Of a DNA stretch of 10,265 nt, positions 1 to 7,931 are shown piece after piece (position 1 is the stretch's first letter; the number at the start of each line of letters is the position of its first letter). Made by a program: the position numbers and the translations under genes. Under the pieces are notes generated by a model. That model did no database searches. It was not told where the DNA came from and saw only the letters and a list, made by a program, of their open reading frames with translations. The stretch is from Discostella pseudostelligera (lineage: Eukaryota > Bacillariophyta > Thalassiosirophyceae > Thalassiosirales > Thalassiosiraceae), in the NCBI GenBank assembly GCA_036940085.1, contig JALLBK010001066.1:1-10265 (forward strand), written 5' to 3'.

Positions 1-325
1 GGCAGTCACGAACACATGAAGTCAGTTTGCACACATGATCGATACATGCAATTACCTAAGAGGCAATCATGTCGCCCTTCCCACTCCGTAAGATATCTAC
101 TATTACATGTGGCAAAGTACTTGTGCGAACCCCAGGGTGACATGATTGCGATTGCGGCTTGATTCCAATGTTTGACTTGAAAAATATACGAACTCAATCA
201 GATCTGAGCGACAGTTTCAGTTTGTACGCATCGACCAAGAGCAAGCCCAACTAGGTAACGATCTACAATTGCCAACTTCAGATTAATAGTCCCAAAGTAA
301 AACCCGGATATAATCTCTCATCACC
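1..325. other. Region without an intact gene left of the Rieske gene
   Basis: Apart from the 43-nt methyltransferase-like scrap at 49-91, I see no supported gene here. The minus-strand open frame at 6-197 is 63 codons long and only its part over the scrap resembles anything. Bases 197-325 should hold the promoter and 5' leader of the Rieske gene. A TATAAT string at 309-314 lies only 12 nt before the proposed ATG at 326, too close for a normal TATA box, so I do not call it a promoter. Confidence 0.5.
49..91 (-). repeat. Degraded copy of the methyltransferase exon 1 end
   Basis: These 43 nt match 2341-2383, the 3' end of exon 1 of the RlmI-like methyltransferase, at 37 of 43 positions without gaps, in the same orientation. 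On the minus strand it reads EWEGRHDCLLGN, against EWDGRHDCLFGD in the gene. The match stops on both sides: the upstream coding sequence is not continued beyond about 91, and the GTAAGT splice donor of the gene is not preserved here. I read it as a scrap of a duplicated methyltransferase locus; whether a copy of exon 2 lies beyond the left edge cannot be seen. A chance match of this length and identity with a conserved frame is unlikely. Confidence 0.7.
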
Positions 326-1806
326 ATGACAATCTGCTTGTATCTGTTGTTCACGCCGTTCCTCTTTGATATCGTCAATTCATTTGTGCCCACATGTGTC
401 AGGCGGGGCTCGCCGCCGACCGCCTCTATCTAATCATCAAATTCAATCAGACACAACTGCATTTATCGAAACAAGTCATGAGCAGTCGATTGACTCTTCC
501 TTAGGTGCATGGATGCCTCTAGGATCAGCATCGGCTCTCACAGGCTTGGGCCCAACTCAAATTCGAGTACGTGGAGTCGATCTCGCAGTTTGGCACAAGC
601 CACTCCCCAAAGGCGCCAAAAGGTGTGCGGTGGCGACAGAGTGGAGCGCGTTGGTAGATGCTTGTCCCCATCGTCTCGCCCCTCTTTCGCAGGGTAGAGT
701 CGATCCCGATTCTGGTTGCGTTCAATGTCCATATCATGGCTGGTCGTTTGATACGGATGGATCTTTGCAGACGATACCGCAGCTGGATGAAGGTCGTACG
801 ATCAAAGCAGCAACGGGAAATGCTGGCGGTGCAACTTCTCTCCCGGTCCACGCAGCAGGCGACTTATTGTTTGTATTTCTACCAATCGAAATCACTGGAG
901 AATCGTGGCCGTGAGGAATTCTTATGTCATTTCTGCTTTCTTATATTGATCGCTTGGAATTTCTGATTGACGTTTCTTCCCACGTACAGGATATCACGTC
1001 TTCCTGAACACCATTATTCAAATCTTCAAGAGCAGATGGACAAGGGCGCTACGTACTATACTCGCGAATTCCCATATAGCGTTGATTTCCTGATTGAGAA
1101 CTTGTCGGATATCGCGCATGTTCCTTTTGCCCATCATAGACTGTTAGGAAATACGATCATTATGAACATTATGCACCCAGTCTCTGCTGTCCGCTGACAC
1201 TTCATTTCTGGCATCGAAGGAACTCGAGATGATAGCTCACCAATCGATATGAATGTAACCGCCAACAATTGTACGCACTACCAGTTTGCATTCAAAGAAA
1301 TCGATAAGAAGCAACGAGAGGGTGTTCTCACTTTTGAACGTCCCGCATGTTTTAATGTCAATCAACCGTTTCTCGGGAGGAAGGCGACATATGGATTGAA
1401 TTTCATGGTTGCATCCCAGTCCGACATGAGCCCAACGACATTCCGAAAATGGTGGTCAACGTATGGCTTTGCCGATGCACCACCCAACACATTTGGTCCG
1501 GCGTCAGCATCATCACTGTCAAAGCATGCACTCAGTAGGGCCGAACAGATTGACCCATGGATTTATCATGCCAAGAATTGCATCATTTGCCGTCGAGCAT
1601 TGGGACAAATGAGAGTGCTGCAGAAAGTCTTGACAGTCGGAACTGCAATTGGTGTGATCTTTTTTCAAAAGAGGCCGCCGTTCGCCATTGCATCTGTTCT
1701 TATTGGGATTTATGTGCACACCTTGTTGCAAAAGCTGGCAACCACGATCGAAGGAAACCCGAATAGAGCTGAGATTGGCGACCGAAGCTTTTCAGCAACA
1801 CATTAA
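326..1806 (+). CDS. Rieske non-heme iron oxygenase, pheophorbide a oxygenase-like (multi-exon, possibly decaying)
   Basis: Members of this family are plastid oxygenases that act on chlorophyll breakdown products or related tetrapyrroles. Proposed exons: 326-395, 505-910 (or from 451), 990-1142 and 1236-1806, giving about 399-417 residues. The ATG at 326 opens a hydrophobic signal peptide ending VNS|FVP, a diatom plastid-type cleavage context. The Rieske [2Fe-2S] ligands are visible as CPH (663-671) and CPYH (726-737). The mononuclear iron motif NLSDIAHVPFAHH lies at 1099-1137. The C-terminal part has the family's CxxC (NCIIC, 1579-1590) followed by two likely membrane helices, VLTVGTAIGVIFF and FAIASVLIGIYVH. 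Oddities: the frame change after 395 needs an intron, TGA at 1195-1197 is in frame between the iron motif and the C-terminal half, and the C-terminal half lacks roughly 75-95 residues usual before the FRKWW segment (1435-1455). Family assignment is firm; substrate and activity are not. Confidence 0.75.
396..504 (+). other. Proposed intron 1 of the Rieske gene (acceptor uncertain)
   Basis: The signal-peptide frame opened at 326 runs into TAA at 431, while the Rieske domain is in another frame from before 505 onward. A GT at 396 (GTGTCA) joined to the AG at 503-504 after the pyrimidine-rich TGACTCTTCCTTAG restores the frame. The same donor with the AG at 449-450, after a CTAAT branch-like motif, also restores it and adds 18 residues. 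Donors at 374, 386 and 398 give the wrong phase with both acceptors. A single-base insertion in the assembly or a broken gene would look the same. Confidence 0.45.
911..989 (+). other. Intron 2 of the Rieske gene
   Basis: This 79-nt intron starts GTGAGG and ends with a pyrimidine-rich stretch and CACGTACAG. Reading through it meets TGA at 912-914, and its length is not a multiple of three, so the domain continues only if it is removed. Splicing joins GESWP to ISRLPEHHYSNLQEQ and keeps the order of the family: Rieske domain, then the TREFPYSVDFLIENLSD iron-binding segment. A CTGAT/TTGAC pair upstream of the acceptor could supply the branch point. Confidence 0.85.
1143..1235 (+). other. Possible intron 3 of the Rieske gene, removing an in-frame TGA
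   Basis: The exons on both sides share one frame, broken only by TGA at 1195-1197. A 93-nt GT..AG interval (GTTAGG donor at 1143, ATAG acceptor at 1234-1235) is a multiple of three and removes the stop, joining AHHRL to SPIDMNV. A CTGAC branch-like motif at 1193-1197 with a pyrimidine-rich stretch after it supports an acceptor just downstream. The donor is weak, and the AGs at 1219 and 1228 do not give the right phase with any GT I found. The alternative is that there is no intron and the stop is a disabling mutation. Confidence 0.4.
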
Positions 1807-1895
1807 ATATCCGATATATGATTGCTCTCGTCTTCTTGTACTTTTTTGTCTCACAGCAATACATTCTTCAGGTAGATAAGAGCTGGTGGTACAGA

Positions 1896-4800
1896 CTACG
1901 GGATTCTCCAAACCAAATTTTTCACCGGCTGTGGTCCAATACTCGTGAAATCGTTCGGCATTGGTGATATTCGCTCAAGCCTAGGATTTTGCACACCCGC
2001 ATCAAGTAGTCCCTTTCTGCACATATTACCAAACTTCTCCGTCCGTAGACTTGCCGAGTTCGTAGTGGTGAAGAGCAGCCCATTGCTCTTGACGAGTGGG
2101 GCCGCGAGAGAAACTAATTCGGCCATATCATTTTTCACACTCCATCTCTTCTTCTTCTTCCCGACACTGGTGCTGGGAGGATCAAGTATCACAATGTCGA
2201 ATTGCTCCCCTCGTTTGGCTAGCCTTGCGAGCCAGTCAAAGCCTTTTAGACAGCAACAAGGACATGAATGTTAGTACGCACATTTTTATGGAACAACATT
2301 ATGATGCGATGATCGAGAATAGTAAACATTGCTGCACTTACAATCACCAAAGAGGCAATCATGTCTTCCATCCCACTCCATAATCCCATTCGCCTCAAGT
2401 TGAGGACGTATCCTATCTAACCATTTCTTTTCCAAATCAAGAGAGACAGTCCTCGCACCTGCCGTAGCCGCCGCAACGGAGAACGCGCCCGTATGTGCAA
2501 AACAGTTCAAAACTCGAGTGTTGCTATTGCAGACTCCGGCGAGATACGCCCGCTGAAGCCGTTGGTCGAGGAAAATGCCAGTGGAGAAGGAATCTCCCAA
2601 ATTGACAAGGTATTGTACTCCATTTTCTACAATGGGTATGTATTCTGGTGCAGCTTTCCCTTCGAGCAGTGTTGGTTTCATTCGTTCAGATCCCATTACT
2701 GATCTATCCGCCCAAGTAGGAAGGTAGTACACGCCGGCAGTATACCCGTCATGCAATGAAGGGAGCGGTCCCTTCGATGATGCCGCTAAGGAATTCAAGC
2801 CCTCCTCGCCATCATGGTGGTGTTGCACAAACAGCCATTTCCCATACCTATCGACAATCCAACCTGGAAGACCATCCGATGCGCCATTCACTTCTCGATA
2901 CGCGGTAGTCAATGCGTTCCTGCCAAGGCCGTTTCGCCTACCCAGAAAATCTCCTGATGAAAATGAGGATCCATCCCTCCGATTGGCATAACTTGCAATG
3001 TCATCCGGAAGCGAAGTAGGATCGACCTCGTCATCCGACTTCGAAGCATCACTCGATGGCGAGGTTGACGACACCGACAAAGATGTGCAGTGGACCAATC
3101 GTCGTGGAGATCGACGATCGAGCGGATCGGCCATCGCATCACCCCTCACCCCATCGCCAAATCGATCCTGACAAACCAACACAGCATGATTGCACGTCGA
3201 TATCCCCACGGGGAATGTCAATGATACAGTGGCAATCGGATCATCCTCTCTCCATTTCTTCAATCTCGAGAGAATATCAACTCTCGCATGGGAAGTATCG
3301 CATGCCTCCTTTCCCACGACGCTGCTACTACTGCTTCGAATGGCCTTCAACAGTCTCGATCTACTTGTTACCTTCTTCCCATTTCCCACCACGGCGACAT
3401 AGGAACTTTCTTCTACATTGATAGCATCCACTCGATCACGAGGACACAAAAGGACAAGGCCCGAATCATCAATTTCTGTGGCACCTGTGAGTGCTATCCA
3501 ATATTTCCCTCCCTTGATAGGTGTACCCTCGTTAGCTTTGTATTCCTTGAGCCAATTCACCAAGGATGGACGGGATATGGTTTCGAGGTTGGCCTTTTGG
3601 GTACTTCGTCGCAATGGTGTCGAATCCTCCACTTGGGCGGTTGATGCACTTGTATCCTTCTTTTGCTTCATCTTCATTCTCTTCTTTGCACTCGCTTTCG
3701 ATACACCATCGTAGTCATCATCACCATCATCCCACTCCGCCCCCGACAGAGCATCCCTCACCGCATCCGCCGACAAATCATCCAATTGAAATCCCCCGTC
3801 CATCATTAGCTCAGCACGTTCCGACGGGGTCATGGCCGCAAGGACATCCTCCTCATTATATTCCACAAATGTAAAGTCATCGAGTTGTTCATCGTAGGCC
3901 TTGACACGTCGTGTTTTGGTCATTGGAACACGTCGCTGTTGTGGTTGGTTGGACAATCCATCTTCCGTCACGGATGGTGATGAACCGGCACCATCATCGT
4001 TGGCAGTGCTGTCGTCGTTCCTTTTCTTCTTCTTATCACCCAATATACTCCATCCTACGGGTTTGTACAAAATGTACGCATACGAGTTCGATGCCGTTGT
4101 CGAAGTCTCTTCTGTAGTTGACCTTTCAACATCGTTATCATCGTTCATCTCCGCACCTTGTCCGTTGATAAAAGGCAATCGAATAGTGTCGACAATATGC
4201 GGCACTTCCTCGGGACCATCCCCCACAAGTGCATCGGCAACTTGTGAATTATATGGATCGGATAAACCCAATGATATCAGGTATTCCATGCGTGCGGCTC
4301 GTTCCTTGGCTTGCTGCTGCGAGGATACTGAATTTGAATGAGTACCAACAGTGGTAGTAGTGGTGTTGGTAGTAGTAGTGGTACGTTCCTCGGCGTCATA
4401 CTCGTCATCATCGTAATAGTCTTCATGATTGCTAAATTCGGCAAATGCATCCCTTCTGCTTCGGTATGTTGAACCACCACCACCAGACGCACCGCCAATA
4501 GCAACATTACCAGTCCCTGTACGACGTTGACCAGCGTAAACATATTGCTGGCGTGGTCTATCCACTCTTTTCCGCGTCCGTCGTCCCTTGTTTCCCGATC
4601 CAATATCTATGTAGCGCCCGTTGGCATTGACTTCGCGACGACCATTGGCCGAATTGGAGACGGCCGAATTGGCAGAGTTGTTGCTGCTGGAGGAGGAAGA
4701 GAAGGCATTGGGATCGCGAAGGGCTGCTTGCATTACATCGGCAATAGTGCCAAATTTATTCTTCTTCTTTGTCTTATTCGAAGATGATGAAGAACGTGGT

Positions 4801-5000
4801 GGTGATTTGGCCTTACTGTTATTGTTGGGGGTTTGCTTTGGCGGTTGTTTCGAGGTGGAGGACAGTGCATGGCAAGTAGTCGATGCGACTGCAGCGACAA
4901 CGACGATGACGACACAAACACAAGCGATGGTGAATGTGCACGGTCTCAATGATGATTGCCAGCGCTTCCTCTGCCTCTGGCCCATGTTTGGAAGTTTCAT
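1896..5000 (-). CDS. RlmI-type SAM-dependent rRNA methyltransferase fused to a pseudouridine synthase-like domain (two exons)
   Basis: Exon 1 is 5000-2342 and exon 2 is 2242-1896, together 1002 codons including the stop. Residues 1-45 form a basic start and a hydrophobic core (about 21-40), so a signal peptide, perhaps a plastid presequence with Leu at +1 (CHA|LSS). Residues 50-300 are low-complexity Ser/Asn/Thr and acidic tracts. Around 308-540 lie the motifs YILYKPVGW and GATEIDDSGLVLL, like a pseudouridine synthase, split by a charged insertion at about 321-480. From about 684 the protein follows the RlmI family: VNGASDGLPGWIVDRYG (704-720), GIFLDQR (808-814), SAM motif RVLNCFAHTGAFSVAAA (829-845) and DPPS (907-910), ending LVWRIP. 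RlmI proteins methylate C5 of a cytosine in large-subunit rRNA; this substrate is inferred, and the compartment would be the plastid if the presequence is read correctly. It is much longer than the roughly 400-residue bacterial enzyme. It is convergent with the Rieske gene (89-nt gap) and divergent from the shikimate kinase. Confidence 0.88.
2243..2341 (-). other. Intron of the methyltransferase gene
   Basis: Read on the minus strand, this 99-nt intron starts GTAAGT (2341-2336), has a perfect TACTAAC branch motif at 2276-2270 and ends TAAAAG at 2243. Splicing joins HDCLFGD to FDWLARLAKRGEQFD through a Cys codon, exactly as expected for the family between SAM motif I and the DPP motif. Without splicing the frame runs on to a stop near 2286 and the DPP half is lost. 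The spliced length is a multiple of three. Confidence 0.93.
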
Positions 5001-5291
5001 TGCTTGTAGCTACTTGATGGATACTCTCTCTCTCTATGTTGTAGCTGACAATTAAGATTATGGTGATAGGTGATGGCAGGGAAGGTGATGGTGATGGCAT
5101 GAGCCTGGTTTGGTTGCTTTTTGCATACACATATTTGCTCTTTTTTGGTTGGACGGCCGGCGACGTGCGAGTCGACCGTACTTCCACGTGGATTATTCTT
5201 CGTCGACGGACAGAGCAAGGGTGCACCATCCGTCCGTCGACCGTCGACCGTCGACCACCGCAGGCCACCGCCACCTTGACCCTTCTTGACC
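5001..5291. promoter_or_regulatory. Divergent promoter region between methyltransferase and shikimate kinase
   Basis: These 291 nt lie between two genes transcribed away from each other, so they must hold both promoters and 5' leaders. I see four copies of GTCGACC (5171-5177, 5236-5242, 5243-5249, 5250-5256), a 10-bp inverted repeat around them (5202-5211 and 5232-5241), a CACGTG G-box at 5185-5190 and a TC run near 5023-5036. No TATA box stands out. That the region drives both genes is inferred from layout; which elements matter is not shown by the sequence. Confidence 0.55.
5171..5256. repeat. GTCGACC repeat cluster with inverted repeat
   Basis: The 7-mer GTCGACC occurs three times without gaps at 5236-5256 and once more at 5171-5177. 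GTCGACGGAC at 5202-5211 is the exact reverse complement of GTCCGTCGAC at 5232-5241, leaving a 20-nt loop. Since each core GTCGAC is itself a palindrome, the cluster can be read from either strand. It lies 36-121 nt upstream of the kinase ATG, so it is either a protein-binding site cluster or a hairpin in the kinase 5' leader. Confidence 0.75.
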
Positions 5292-6446
5292 ATGAGATCC
5301 CAAAGCAACGTCGCCTCTCTCATAATATCAAACAATTACTACAAGGCCAGAAGCATGCTCCAAAAAATAACTCTGCTGCTGCTACTACTGCTGCTGTTGT
5401 CTGGTGGCAGCAGCTCCACGGCATTCTCCTTCTCCAATAATTATTATTTGCCGCCGTCATCTACCCGTCGCCATGTCGTCACAACATTGTCGCGTTCGTC
5501 ACTGCACCACCAACACCAACTACGCCCACCCCCATTATTAGCGACACTATCTATACCAGTAGCACTACGAAATTATTCAAGATTATACGCTGGAGGATTT
5601 GAATGGATCGATCCCACCGAAGAAGACCAACTTAATGATCCCGGAGTGGCGAATCCGTACAAAAATCCTTCCCTCGTCGCCTCTACCTCCACCTCGGCAG
5701 ATGACACTGATGGCGAAAGTAGCGGTGATACACCCTCCCTCGTCGTCGATCCTGCACGTCTCCTCGCCCCCCGTTTACGTGGCTGCAACATCTACCTCAT
5801 TGGTATGATGGGATCCGGCAAAAGTGCGGTGGGGGATGCTATTGCTCGACGAATGGGCACTTACAACTTTCTCGACACGGATACCATCTTGGAACGTGCC
5901 GCAGGTACTACCATTTCGCAAATGTTTGAAACTTCTGGTGAGGAAGAATTCCGAATTGCGGAGAGTCAAGTATTGGATGCAGTCCATGCTCATGTCCGAC
6001 TAGTCATTGGTACTGGTGGTGGTGTTGTCGTTCGCAATCAAAATTGGAGTAAGTTACGTACCGGGTTGGTGGTGTATCTCCGTGTGGAGCCAACTGTGAT
6101 TGCGGGACGGTTGTTGAATGGTAGTGGTGTTGCGGCGCGGCCATTGCTTCGTACTACTACTACTACTACTACAACGGGGGTTGCCGAATCAGATTCAGAT
6201 GATGAGGATAGTGGCAGCACCATCAATGAAGCAGAAGCACTGATCCAAAAACTATCTACACTCATTTCGGAGCGTCGAACGAAATATGAACAAGCCGATG
6301 TGATTGTGGATATAAAATCCCATATGGATATTCAAACTACCGCCGACGCCGTGATTAAGTCACTTCATGATTTTATTGATGAGAATCCACCAGCGTATGT
6401 GAAGGCACGGGAGAAGGCACGAAGTGAGGGGATTGATTGGGTTTAG
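5292..6446 (+). CDS. SK: Shikimate kinase, plastid-targeted
   Basis: Phosphorylates shikimate at the 3-hydroxyl with ATP, a late step of chorismate and aromatic amino-acid synthesis. From the ATG at 5292 the protein has 384 residues; a second ATG at 5355 would start right at a better-shaped signal peptide (MLQKIT followed by Leu run) and give 363. Both lead to STA|FSF, the ASAF-type plastid motif, then a basic transit peptide. The kinase domain starts near 165: Walker A GMMGSGKS (171-178), shikimate-binding DTD (195-197), FR (220-221), GTGGG (240-244), a lid segment RPLL (283-286) and SERRTKYEQAD near 326-336. All expected substrate and ATP residues are kept, so it should be active, unlike shikimate-kinase-like proteins that lost them. 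An insertion of eight Thr and an acidic stretch follows RPLL. No intron is needed. Confidence 0.93.
   Translation: MRSQSNVASLIISNNYYKARSMLQKITLLLLLLLLLSGGSSSTAFSFSNNYYLPPSSTRRHVVTTLSRSSLHHQHQLRPPPLLATLSIPVALRNYSRLYAGGFEWIDPTEEDQLNDPGVANPYKNPSLVASTSTSADDTDGESSGDTPSLVVDPARLLAPRLRGCNIYLIGMMGSGKSAVGDAIARRMGTYNFLDTDTILERAAGTTISQMFETSGEEEFRIAESQVLDAVHAHVRLVIGTGGGVVVRNQNWSKLRTGLVVYLRVEPTVIAGRLLNGSGVAARPLLRTTTTTTTTGVAESDSDDEDSGSTINEAEALIQKLSTLISERRTKYEQADVIVDIKSHMDIQTTADAVIKSLHDFIDENPPAYVKAREKARSEGIDWV
6152..6172 (+). repeat. (TAC)7 trinucleotide microsatellite inside the shikimate kinase
   Basis: Seven perfect TAC units lie in the coding region and, in the reading frame, encode Thr codons (ACT). 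With the following ACA and ACG they give a run of eight Thr. The run sits directly after the RPLL of the lid, a place where length changes would not disturb the core fold. Such a tract is expected to vary in length between strains. Confidence 0.85.
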
Positions 6447-6797
6447 ATAAAATTTCTTGACGGAATAGATGCAGGAATGGAGTGTGGGGCACGGTATGAA
6501 ATGGAAACTTATGCGGATAGTAAAGAGGCGATGGCAATGATACTATGAACAGTTACCAACGATCTTGGGCGGTGACGAAGACATACTTCAATCTGAGCTG
6601 GGATAGGAGCGCATCGACTGTTTCCGTCAAATGATATGTGCTTGCGTGTGAATGTGTCTATCTGTTATTCATGGATATGAAAAGTAAATTTACTAATTGG
6701 TACAAAATGAACTGATAAGCCACGTGAATGCGAAGAACTGAGTACCATTTATGAGTTTACGAATGGAAGATACTACCAACTGCTACGAAATACTTCT
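6447..6797. other. Spacer between convergent genes
   Basis: This 351-nt stretch separates the ends of the shikimate kinase and the one-module secreted protein, so it holds both 3' ends. I see no open frame or RNA gene worth calling. The one distinct element is a perfect 12-bp palindrome, AGTAAATTTACT, at 6683-6694. I cannot point to polyadenylation signals with confidence. Confidence 0.6.
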
Positions 6798-7931
6798 CTA
6801 CCGTCTCCATGTGCCAAGCGCCTCACCATTCCAAACCTCCTCAAAGTAACAAAATTTCGTCGCCGTCTGTTTCTCCTCATCACTCATATCCTTCCAATAT
6901 TTCGATTGCATCTTATGCATTGTGGGTACATGTCCATCGAGACCTAATTGTGCCAACTCTTCGGTAGAGTATGCCTTGTAATGATTGAAGAAGCAGTCCC
7001 ATACACATTCATCAATACCAATAAATAATGCAGCTCTCTTTTGACTTTCATCGAATGCCTTGAACGGAGCATCCTCGACAACGACAGGGGATTTGTAATC
7101 CCACGAAGACGAATCGTATCCCAAAAGACTTACAATTTGTCGTGTATCATCAGTGAGCTTACTCCATGGAACGTATCGTATTTTGGGAATTGCACATGGA
7201 TATGGATTCACTTCGATGGTGGATGCGGCACCGGGTGATCTTTGGTTTGCAGATGAAGATGGTGATCGGAACTTGATTTGCATTCTTGTCATGGATGCTG
7301 CAATAGACTGTTCTCCTGCAGCGCTACCTCCGTCGCCGCCATCACCTCCGCCTTCACCTTTATGTTCACGTTTACCTTCACCTTCCACCTCGCTTTTACT
7401 TTCACCATCATCATCACCTCCACCTACAGCGGTATCCCCACCGTCACCTTCACGTTTACCCTCACCTTTATCTTCACTACCTTCTACTTCACCATCACCG
7501 CCACCTTCACCTCCACTACCACGGACTCCAACTGGTTGTTGCGAATCTGTATTATTGCTACCACCATCCACATGTCTATCATCGCTACTGTCATTACTAC
7601 TTTCGGCACCTAATGCGCCAGCAAGCCAAGAGAAGAATCCTAACTTCCGGTCATCGTGAATTGCATTGTGTGCCGTCTGCACAACCTCGTCTCTCAGTGC
7701 TTCATGATTGATCCCGACGTAACCACTAGCAAATCGAGCAGCATGGCTCAGTACCATCTTTGGATTCGTAGTTTCCTCTTCCAACGCACGACCTATCCCA
7801 TCGTCGCCGGCGTAGTCGGTGTTGCCGATATCGATGTTTGTGGAGGAGAGGCTGTGATATGCAACTGTCGAGACGGCGCCGACAGAAAAGGCAGCCGCGC
7901 AGGCTAGAAATTTCATCGTTCCTGGTTTCAT
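6798..7931 (-). CDS. Secreted protein with a Gly/Glu/Asp-rich stretch and one Trp/Cys repeat module
   Basis: I do not recognise a named family. I chose the ATG at 7931 (377 residues) because the open frame further upstream starts with a non-ATG codon; an ATG at 7916 is also possible. MKPGTMKFLACAAAFSVGAVSTVAYHSL looks like a signal peptide or signal anchor. Residues 137-206 are a Gly/Glu/Asp/Lys stretch with GEGKRE recurring. Residues about 248-377 form one module: RYVPWSKLTDDTRQIVSLLGY, then WDCFFNHYKAY, then KFCYFEEVW and a final EALGTW. The third quarter of the module is worn compared with its neighbour. The gene upstream on the same strand has two copies of this module, so the two are paralogues in tandem, 591 nt apart. 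The Cys in WDC and CYF are kept in all copies and may pair in a disulfide. Function is unknown. Confidence 0.82.
   Translation of the reverse strand: MKPGTMKFLACAAAFSVGAVSTVAYHSLSSTNIDIGNTDYAGDDGIGRALEEETTNPKMVLSHAARFASGYVGINHEALRDEVVQTAHNAIHDDRKLGFFSWLAGALGAESSNDSSDDRHVDGGSNNTDSQQPVGVRGSGGEGGGDGEVEGSEDKGEGKREGDGGDTAVGGGDDDGESKSEVEGEGKREHKGEGGGDGGDGGSAAGEQSIAASMTRMQIKFRSPSSSANQRSPGAASTIEVNPYPCAIPKIRYVPWSKLTDDTRQIVSLLGYDSSSWDYKSPVVVEDAPFKAFDESQKRAALFIGIDECVWDCFFNHYKAYSTEELAQLGLDGHVPTMHKMQSKYWKDMSDEEKQTATKFCYFEEVWNGEALGTWRR
7314..7523 (-). repeat. Low-complexity Gly/Glu/Asp/Lys coding repeat
   Basis: On the plus strand this is a run of imperfect CACCTT/CACCAT/CACCGC units, which read on the minus strand as Gly with Glu, Asp, Lys and Ser. 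A longer, roughly 65-75-nt unit can be made out as an imperfect direct repeat, carrying GEGKRE and nearby Ser-Glu residues in each copy. It lies between the signal peptide part and the folded module of the secreted protein and likely forms a charged, flexible spacer. Confidence 0.7.

Noticed and set aside
6..197. Minus-strand 63-codon open frame at the left edge
   Set aside because: Only the part over 49-91 resembles anything, and that is a degraded copy of an exon end without its splice donor; the rest has no coding character.
309..314. TATAAT before the Rieske start
   Set aside because: Only 12 nt upstream of the ATG, too close to act as a TATA box for that start.
1195..1197. TGA read as selenocysteine in the Rieske gene
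   Set aside because: The codon is not at a position where the family has a catalytic Cys, and the residues around it do not match the family, which favours an intron or a mutation.
4621..5055. Plus-strand open frames across the methyltransferase N-terminus
   Set aside because: They are antisense readings of low-complexity Ser/Asn and acidic coding tracts and show no domain.
4819..5440. Open frames in the divergent promoter region on both strands
   Set aside because: They run through the GTCGACC repeats and overlap the starts of two well-supported genes in other frames; no recognisable content.
6683..6694. 12-bp palindrome AGTAAATTTACT as a terminator
   Set aside because: No stem with loop and U-run of bacterial type, and the context is eukaryotic; an AT-rich palindrome of this length can occur by chance.
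7153..7659. Long plus-strand open frame rich in Pro and Ser opposite the secreted protein
   Set aside because: It is the antisense of the Gly/Glu/Asp repeat; the minus-strand frame has a signal peptide and a module shared with a neighbour.
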